The notes under the pieces were generated by a model. The model was given only the letters and a program-made list of their open reading frames with translations, was not told the DNA's origin and made no database searches. From the NCBI RefSeq assembly GCF_042434745.1, contig NZ_JBHLSS010000082.1: a DNA stretch of 18,367 nucleotides. One strand, written 5' to 3'. This stretch comes from Azotobacter paspali (lineage in GTDB: Bacteria > Pseudomonadota > Gammaproteobacteria > Pseudomonadales > Pseudomonadaceae). Both the position numbers and the translations under genes were made by a program. How positions within the stretch are numbered: position 1 is the stretch's first letter; each line of letters opens with the position of its first letter. Below, one piece after another: positions 13,921-18,367 of this stretch.

Positions 13921-14867
13921 GCATTTACAAACCCAAAGAGGAATCAAGCAAGAAGAATATTTTCCAAATCACGAAACGCCTCGCATGCTCTATTGGGTCA
14001 GGATCGATAGTTGCGGTCAGGATACTTCCAGCCCTTTACTGCGTTACTACACTCTTGACGGCTACCCAGGCAACTGCGGCACCAGTGCCTGGTAGCGTAT
14101 TCAAAGACTGTCCAGAATGCCCGGAGATGGTAGTACTGCCTGCCGGCAGTTTCATCATGGGTACCCCGGAAGGCGAACTGGGTAGGCAACCGGACGAGGG
14201 GCCGCAGCACAAGGTGACCTTCGCCAAGCCCTTCGCCATCAGCCGCTTTCACGTCACGGCGAAAGAGCTGAACGCCTACATCAAGCAAACCAGCGTGGTC
14301 ATCAAGAGTGGCGACGAGCGCCCCGGTCGCTGGTGCGAGGCAAGCAAGCCCAGCTATCCGCAAGGTCCCCGTCAACCGGCGGTCTGCATCGACTATCACG
14401 AAGTTCAGGCCTATACCGAGTGGCTATCGAAGAAAACCGGTAAGCGCTATCGCATGGTCAGCGAAGCGGAGCGCGAATACGCTGCCCGTGCCGGTTCCAC
14501 GGGCCCCTTCCCGTTCCCGTTCGACAAGGAGGGGGAATACCAGATTAATAAGCACGCTAATACTTATGGTCCCAAGGATGGCTACAGCTACAGCTCCCCG
14601 GTCGGCAGCTACCCACCCAATGCCTTCGGCGTCTACGACATGCACGGCAACGTCTACGAATGGGTCGCCGACTGCAAGCATCCCGACTATGTCGGTGCAC
14701 CAACCGACGGTAGCGCCTGGATAGATGACGAAAACTGCGAGCGGGCTCACATGCGTGGCAACGACTGGGGCGAATCACCGATCTTTTCTCGTTCGGGCAA
14801 TAGAAACGACAGGCCGAAAACCATTCGCGGAGACTTCTTGGGGTTCAGGGTAGTACACGATCTGTGA
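13917..14867 (+). CDS. pvdO: PvdO-like FGE/SUMF1-family protein, copy 2
   Basis: The protein has 316 residues. An unusually long N-terminus (about 27 polar residues) precedes a hydrophobic stretch (about 28-50) and an ATAAP-type cleavage site near 55, so export to the periplasm is expected, though the true start may be further in. The SUMF1 fold follows: CPECPEMVVLPAGSFIMGTP, QPDEGPQHKVTFAKPFAISR, VSEAEREYAARAGSTGPFPF and PPNAFGVYDMHGNVYEWVAD, ending RGDFLGFRVVHDL. It lacks the FGE cysteine pair, like copy 1. The MGTPEGELGRQPDEGPQH segment is closer to what I expect for classical PvdO than copy 1, so I give it the symbol tentatively. It overlaps copy 1 by ATGA and the acetyltransferase by GTGA. 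A CCCTTCCC motif at 14505-14512 is a candidate FtsK-orienting site. Confidence 0.88.
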   Translation: MSIYKPKEESSKKNIFQITKRLACSIGSGSIVAVRILPALYCVTTLLTATQATAAPVPGSVFKDCPECPEMVVLPAGSFIMGTPEGELGRQPDEGPQHKVTFAKPFAISRFHVTAKELNAYIKQTSVVIKSGDERPGRWCEASKPSYPQGPRQPAVCIDYHEVQAYTEWLSKKTGKRYRMVSEAEREYAARAGSTGPFPFPFDKEGEYQINKHANTYGPKDGYSYSSPVGSYPPNAFGVYDMHGNVYEWVADCKHPDYVGAPTDGSAWIDDENCERAHMRGNDWGESPIFSRSGNRNDRPKTIRGDFLGFRVVHDL

Positions 14868-15925
14868 CACAGTCCTCCGAAACAACCTATCAAAACGAAA
14901 TCGCCATGAATAACATATTGTTCAGCATATCTCTGAATGAATACTCCCAAGCCACCATTCACGAAGATAGTGAAGGCCAGAAACAGTTGCGGGTTACCGG
15001 TCTGGCACCGGTGAACTACCAAGAGCAGGCCGAACGCATCCTGCTCGGCCCCTTGTCTGCTAGCTTCCCTCCTCAGGCGCTGCTGGCGTTGCTGGGCAGT
15101 CGCTTTAGCCGCAGCAAGAAATGCGCACGTCTGATGTTAGAAGTCGTTGCCAACCGCGCCTTCGCCATTCACGCAACGCGGCTGGGCGTCATCGATGGTT
15201 TCAGTGAGCTCCAGCCCGGCATCTTTGAATTGCAATGCAAGCGCCAGACCTTCTGGCAGAACCCTTTACCCTGGCTTACTGCCCCCTTTAGCGGCTATAC
15301 AGCGCCGGATTGGTGCTTCAGCGGCGAAAAACGGCACCCGCGGCGACCGCCCATCTCAAGTGGTGAGGTGTACCGTCGCTACCTACCTGGTCTCAATGCT
15401 AGTTTCAGTCTACGCACTGTGAATCTGGACCGTGACCTACAGGCCTTCAACAAGTGGATGAACCTGGAGCAAATCGCCTATTTCTGGGAGCAGACTGGCA
15501 CTCAGGAAGAACATGCTGCCTATCTAGCGGAGTTGTTCGAAGACCCACGAGTACACCCTTTGATCGGCTGTTTCGATGACGAGCCATTCGCCTACTTCGA
15601 GGTGTACTGGTGCAAGGAAGACCGCATTGCTCCCTATTACGACGTGCACGACTATGATCGCGGCTGGCATGTGGCTATTGGCGAAAGCAAACATCAAAGT
15701 GTGGGCAAATTAAAAGCTTGGTTTCAATCATTAATGCACTATATTTTTCTCGATGACCTGAGAACTCAGCGAATTCTAGGAGAGCCTCGCATCGATCATG
15801 GCCGTCAAATCGATTTTCTCAAATCTCAAGGTTATGGTCATCTGAAGAGTATTCAGCTACCGCATAAACAAGCCGCACTACTACGTTTAGAGCGAGAAAC
15901 TTTTTTTGATACACATCGTTTGTGA
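14864..15925 (+). CDS. IucB/RhbD/PvdY-type siderophore N-acetyltransferase (GNAT), probable hydroxyornithine acetylase
   Basis: From the GTG at 14864 the protein has 353 residues. An ATG at 14906 would give 339. The GTG overlaps the previous stop as GTGA, like the other junctions of the operon, so I keep it. The N-terminal half is a poorly conserved domain. Residues about 185-350 form the siderophore acetyltransferase domain (Acetyltransf_8): FNKWMNLEQIAYFWEQTGTQ, DDEPFAYFEVYWCKEDRIAP and YYDVHDYDRGWHVAIGESKH, followed by GEPRIDHGRQIDFLKSQGYG. Relatives acetylate hydroxylysine (aerobactin) or N5-hydroxyornithine (PvdYII of type II P. aeruginosa). Placement last in a pyoverdine operon suggests the pyoverdine contains acetyl-hydroxyornithine. 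The 3' third is visibly more AT-rich than the 5' part, at the boundary with the AT-rich region beyond. No signal peptide; cytoplasmic. Confidence 0.86.
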   Translation: MTQSSETTYQNEIAMNNILFSISLNEYSQATIHEDSEGQKQLRVTGLAPVNYQEQAERILLGPLSASFPPQALLALLGSRFSRSKKCARLMLEVVANRAFAIHATRLGVIDGFSELQPGIFELQCKRQTFWQNPLPWLTAPFSGYTAPDWCFSGEKRHPRRPPISSGEVYRRYLPGLNASFSLRTVNLDRDLQAFNKWMNLEQIAYFWEQTGTQEEHAAYLAELFEDPRVHPLIGCFDDEPFAYFEVYWCKEDRIAPYYDVHDYDRGWHVAIGESKHQSVGKLKAWFQSLMHYIFLDDLRTQRILGEPRIDHGRQIDFLKSQGYGHLKSIQLPHKQAALLRLERETFFDTHRL

Positions 15926-15943
15926 TCTGTATGGAAATTTTTA

Positions 15944-15962
15944 TGTCGCCTCAATGGCGATA
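15944..15962 (+). terminator. Weak hairpin after the pvdM operon
   Basis: TCGCC (15946-15950) pairs with GGCGA (15956-15960) over a five-base loop 20 bases past the acetyltransferase stop. The stem is only five pairs, slightly extendable, and is followed by an AT-rich but not T-rich tract. It is the only candidate terminator seen for the operon. Confidence 0.3.
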
Positions 15963-16019
15963 TAAATTGTTGCGTCTATATGAATAAAAATTAGTAGAAA
16001 TATTAATTTAAAACCGCAT

Positions 16020-17327
16020 GTGGATGGCTGGCTTATGTTGAAGACTGATCAAGTACCTGCTTCGCTGTGGCTAAATTCTAAGGTTTCTGATGAATATTTT
16101 AAAGACAAAAAGAAATTTTATTTTTTTGCGGTACTTGTTGTTTTTTTAGTTTCATGCTCTTCTTTTTTAAATGTATGGGTGTATACACAGTGGTTATTTT
16201 CTTATGAGTTTGGCCTCATCAAGCGAGGCTTGCCAGGTGAGCTGTTACGCCAACTTAACGTAACCCACCTATAAATTTATTAAATTATTCTCTCTCGTCA
16301 TTAGTGTCGTAATGGTGACTTTGTTCTCGCTTTTCTATTATAGGGTTATTTCGTGCTATCGCCGTCACACTGGAGCCTTATTTATAGCGTTATTTTTACT
16401 TTTGCATCCAGCTACTACTCAGCATTTTATATATGAAATAGCCAGATTTGATAATATTATTTATATTTTGACATTGGTCTGTATTTCGTTGCCTTTTAAA
16501 GCTTCGGCAGGTGCAGGTATATCTTATATATCATTTTTTTATAATTTCAGGCTTAGTGCATGAGGCTAGTATTTTTATTATACTTCCATTGCTTTTAGGT
16601 GTTTGGAGCTTTCTGCATAGATCAGATTGGTGTGTGAAATATGCTTTATATGTGGTGTTTGTGTTTGGGGTTGCTATTGTAGAAACAATTTATATTTCTA
16701 CAAAAGGGCTGGATGAGATTATAGATCACTCTGAATACTATTCTAAATTACTATCTATAGATAACCATGCATATTTTGATGCAGTCTTAGTACTCTACCG
16801 TAGCTTAGGCGATAACTTGTCACTCACGTTCAATAATACTATCGATTTCTACAATGTACAACGACATTTGATAATGCTGGCTGGCCTCATTCCTAGCTTT
16901 ATTATTTTTAAAAGGCTTTATGTGGTAACTTTGCAGGCTGTCGGAATTCAGTCTTTTGAGTTTGTTCTACTGATGCTTTCGCTGTCTCCTTTGTTGTTAT
17001 ACCCGCTTGGATATGATCAATTGAGATGGTGGTCCATGGCAATTGCAAATCTCTCTATATCCATTGTAATCATTATCATATATAATACTGAGTTAGCTGA
17101 GAAACTAATGGATTATTTTTTTTGAAGAAAAATGGTTTATTGTGTTTACCATAGCGCTTGGGATCGTGTTGGGCCCATTGAGTGTTCTCGACTCTTTTAT
17201 AAAGCTGCGTTTTTTATTGATGAAGTGCATGACTTATTGGGTATCTAAAAGATCTACTTTCGAGATGGGGACGCTCCATGAGCCATTCAATTACCCATAT
17301 CTACGAACGGTCCCTATGAGCTTGTGA
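16020..17327 (+). pseudogene. AT-rich polytopic membrane protein gene, broken by three frameshifts
   Basis: Three frames read in turn give one plausible membrane protein of about 430 residues with ten or so hydrophobic segments. Part one (GTG 16020 or ATG 16035 to about 16260) includes FYFFAVLVVFLVS and TQWLFSYEFGLIKRGLPGEL. Part two (about 16264-16540) includes VISVVMVTLFSLFYYRV and HPATTQHFIYEIARFDNI. Part three (about 16511-17125) includes GLVHEASIFIILPLLLGVWS and ends at a stop, after which another frame continues EEKWFIVFTIALGIVLGPLS to 17327. The second and third breaks fall at runs of seven and eight T; removing one T at each restores the frame. The layout recalls O-antigen/polysaccharide polymerase-like or unknown glycan-locus membrane proteins, but I cannot name the family. 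Composition is far more AT-rich than the pvd genes, pointing to transfer. It is either decayed or affected by homopolymer read errors. Confidence 0.7.
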
Positions 17328-17349
17328 CAAGAGGTCGCCCCATGATTTA

Positions 17350-17507
17350 TTGGAGGCATAGCCAAGACTGGACAAATACCAAGGCGGCCTACCGCGTCCT
17401 TTCTAACACGGCAGTAGACGAGGCGCGGATTCTGGCCGGGAATTTCCAGGCGACACGTATTCGCGCTGCTGTCGTCGACGGTCCCCTGCTGGTCCTTCAG
17501 GATACTG
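17350..17507 (+). pseudogene. IS4-family (Tn5-like) transposase fragment
   Basis: Within an open frame that begins at 17324, the segment QDWTNTKAAYRVLSNTAVDE followed by ARILAGNFQATRIRAAVVDG and PLLVLQDT matches the N-terminal DNA-binding part of Tn5/IS4-family transposases, which have W(A/G)NTKAAYRF...ILAGHF..TRER...VLxxxDTT. The match stops after QDT, and the frame then runs on without resemblance. Both the start and the DDE catalytic part are missing, so this is a scar. It joins the end of the broken membrane-protein gene. Confidence 0.75.
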
Positions 17508-17627
17508 CAGGCGCACCCCAAGCAGATCGACACTCTTACCACCGTTCCCAGCCGGAAAACGGAAAACCGATAGTCACAGACCTATTACATACGCTCTGTG
17601 GCCTGCAGATGCATTCCAGACTGGTCG
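17508..17627. other. Unassigned junction between two transposase scars
   Basis: About 120 bases separate the IS4-type fragment from the istB fragment. No frame here resembles a protein and no clear terminal inverted repeat is seen. It may include the ends of either element. Confidence 0.4.
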
Positions 17628-17792
17628 TCATGCCAGGCTGCGTTGCTGGCGAAAGTCGTGCTCGTACCGCAGCAGTTGTTCCAGGAAGTCGCCGAAGCTC
17701 AAGTCGTCCTTGACCGCCTGCTGGGCCAACAGTGGGTAATGATTGACGAGCGCCTGGCTCAGCTCGGCGATGCGCGCGTGTTGCGGGTTCAT
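17628..17792 (-). pseudogene. istB: istB, IS21-family helper ATPase, N-terminal fragment
   Basis: From the ATG at 17792 on the minus strand the frame gives MNPQHARIAELSQALVNHYP then LLAQQAVKDDLSFGDFLEQL and LRYEHDFRQQRS before a stop. This is the conserved start of IstB (MxxQxxRIxELxxxL...LSFxDFLExLL..E...RQ.R). A GGGAGA ribosome site lies seven bases upstream, and the ATG overlaps a TGA of the upstream frame (ATGA), as is usual for istA-istB. Full IstB has about 250 residues including the ATP-binding Walker motifs; all of that is missing, so the gene is dead. The upstream bases to 17907 may be the istA 3' end, but I could not confirm it. Confidence 0.75.
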
Positions 17793-17907
17793 GCGCAGGT
17801 CTCCCGGATCGACCCGTAGACCGACAGCGGATGCTGCAACGACATGCGGTATGGGTCTTGTCCAGCAACGGCCCCCAGGCCCGCCGCAGAGCTTGCGGGG
17901 AAGATGT

Positions 17908-18367
17908 GTGCGCCCAGCATGGGCACGGTCTTGGAGGTGAAAGTCCTCCCGCGAGCTGACCACAGCGAGCGAAGTGAAGCACAGCTGCGTGAGGGTGACC
18001 GAGCGTGGGGAGGAAGTGTGGAGCGAAACCGTGAGCCGATGAACAAGAACCAGATATGAGGCGCGGCCAATCAAGGCGAGCAGACACATCACTGCGAAGC
18101 TTTTGTGGTCAAGGAGAAGTCGCGTAGATCAGGCGGTTGTGCGGGGAAGGACCGCGTTCTTACCTGGGGAGATCTCGCCTTACGCCTGAAAGGGCGACGG
18201 CCATTTGGCCGGAGCGAGAAGTCAGCAGAGGCCGTAGTAGTCGAACTATCGACAAAGGGCCGAACGAGAAGGAGAGCTGGACGTTATGGCACTCGGATAT
18301 GAACCGCCCCGGGTTTCCCGGAGGCTCCAACTCTTGAGAGGATGGAGCCATGAAGACAGCAACGAAG
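17908..18367 (+). mobile_element. Group II intron, 5' part (ribozyme domains), truncated by the window
   Basis: The 5' end GTGCGCCCAGCATGGGCA fits the GUGYG intron start and closely resembles the opening of well-known bacterial group II introns such as Ll.LtrB (GUGCGCCCAGA). A GTGTG two bases earlier is an alternative boundary. Downstream are typical structured segments: GAGGTGAAAGTCCTCC (18-base region near 17934), GCGTGAGGGTGACCGAGCG, and GAAGTCAGCAGAGGCCGTAG near 18208. No long frame runs through, as expected for ribozyme RNA. The intron is inserted antisense to the istB fragment, in the remains of an IS21-type element. The encoded maturase probably begins at 18350. Domains V-VI and the 3' end are outside the window. 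Confidence 0.85.
18350..18367 (+). CDS. Probable start of the group II intron reverse transcriptase/maturase
   Basis: An ATG at 18350 opens a frame of six codons (MKTATK) before the window ends. It lies about 440 bases into the intron, where intron-encoded proteins usually start, and is preceded by GGAG and a further GAGAGGA. Too short for any domain; assigned by position alone. Confidence 0.45.

Noticed and set aside
14864..15925. Naming the acetyltransferase pvdYII outright
   Set aside because: The family fits, but substrate (hydroxyornithine or hydroxylysine) cannot be read from sequence by eye.
17536..18087. 183-residue minus-strand frame across the istB and intron region
   Set aside because: It runs antisense through ribozyme structure and uses a different phase from the istB fragment.
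1..18367. CRISPR arrays, tRNA or rRNA genes, restriction or toxin-antitoxin systems
   Set aside because: No repeat-spacer pattern, cloverleaf or relevant protein domain was seen on either strand.

Overview
This window looks like a chromosomal segment of a Pseudomonas-type gammaproteobacterium (Pseudomonas sensu lato). It carries a compact part of a pyoverdine (fluorescent siderophore) locus: pvdQ, an fpvI/fpvR-type sigma/anti-sigma pair, pvdP, pvdM and two tandem pvdO-like genes. The promoters match the PvdS iron-starvation consensus TAAAT-N16-CGT five times exactly. Most of the window is GC-rich. The last 2.4 kb turns AT-rich and then becomes a graveyard of mobile-element pieces.

Layout: (1) 1-570, a decayed IS630-type transposase start and about 400 bp of unrecognised sequence. 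(2) 571-2788, minus strand, a three-gene operon (DUF3649, PepSY transmembrane protein, DUF3325) with ATGA overlaps and a PvdS box upstream, probably inner-membrane reduction or release of siderophore iron. (3) 3292-3795, minus, an exported LEA/WHy-type protein behind a strong Fur box. (4) 4215-6503, plus, pvdQ with its own PvdS box. (5) 6504-6850, an intergenic stretch holding a near-perfect dif site (6753-6780), so the chromosome terminus appears to lie inside the pyoverdine cluster. (6) 6851-8558, divergent fpvI (minus) and fpvR (plus). (7) 8628-9755, minus, an SCP2-JmjC/cupin_8 protein with its own PvdS box, not part of the textbook pyoverdine set. (8) 9829-11433, minus, pvdP. (9) 11633-15925, plus, an operon pvdM - pvdO-like 1 - pvdO-like 2 - IucB/PvdY-type acetyltransferase, every junction a 4-base ATGA or GTGA overlap. 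(10) 16020-17327, an AT-rich polytopic membrane-protein gene broken by three frameshifts. (11) 17350-18367, fragments of an IS4-type transposase and an IS21-type istB, then the 5' end of a group II intron running off the window.

How the genes work together: under iron starvation, relief of Fur repression would raise FpvI and the LEA/WHy protein, and PvdS (encoded elsewhere) would drive the five IS-box promoters. PvdQ removes the fatty acyl chain of the precursor in the periplasm. PvdP with PvdM and PvdO completes chromophore oxidation. The acetyltransferase suggests a pyoverdine containing acetyl-hydroxyornithine. The PepSY triad would act on incoming ferri-siderophore. Compared with the P. 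aeruginosa PAO1 order (pvdQ-pvdA-fpvI-fpvR-pvdRT-opmQ-pvdP-pvdM-pvdN-pvdO), pvdA, pvdRT-opmQ and pvdN are missing from their expected places. The dif site sits where pvdA would be, the JmjC gene where pvdRT-opmQ would be, and an extra pvdO-like gene where pvdN would be. All family calls are from reading the sequence by eye; no database search was run.
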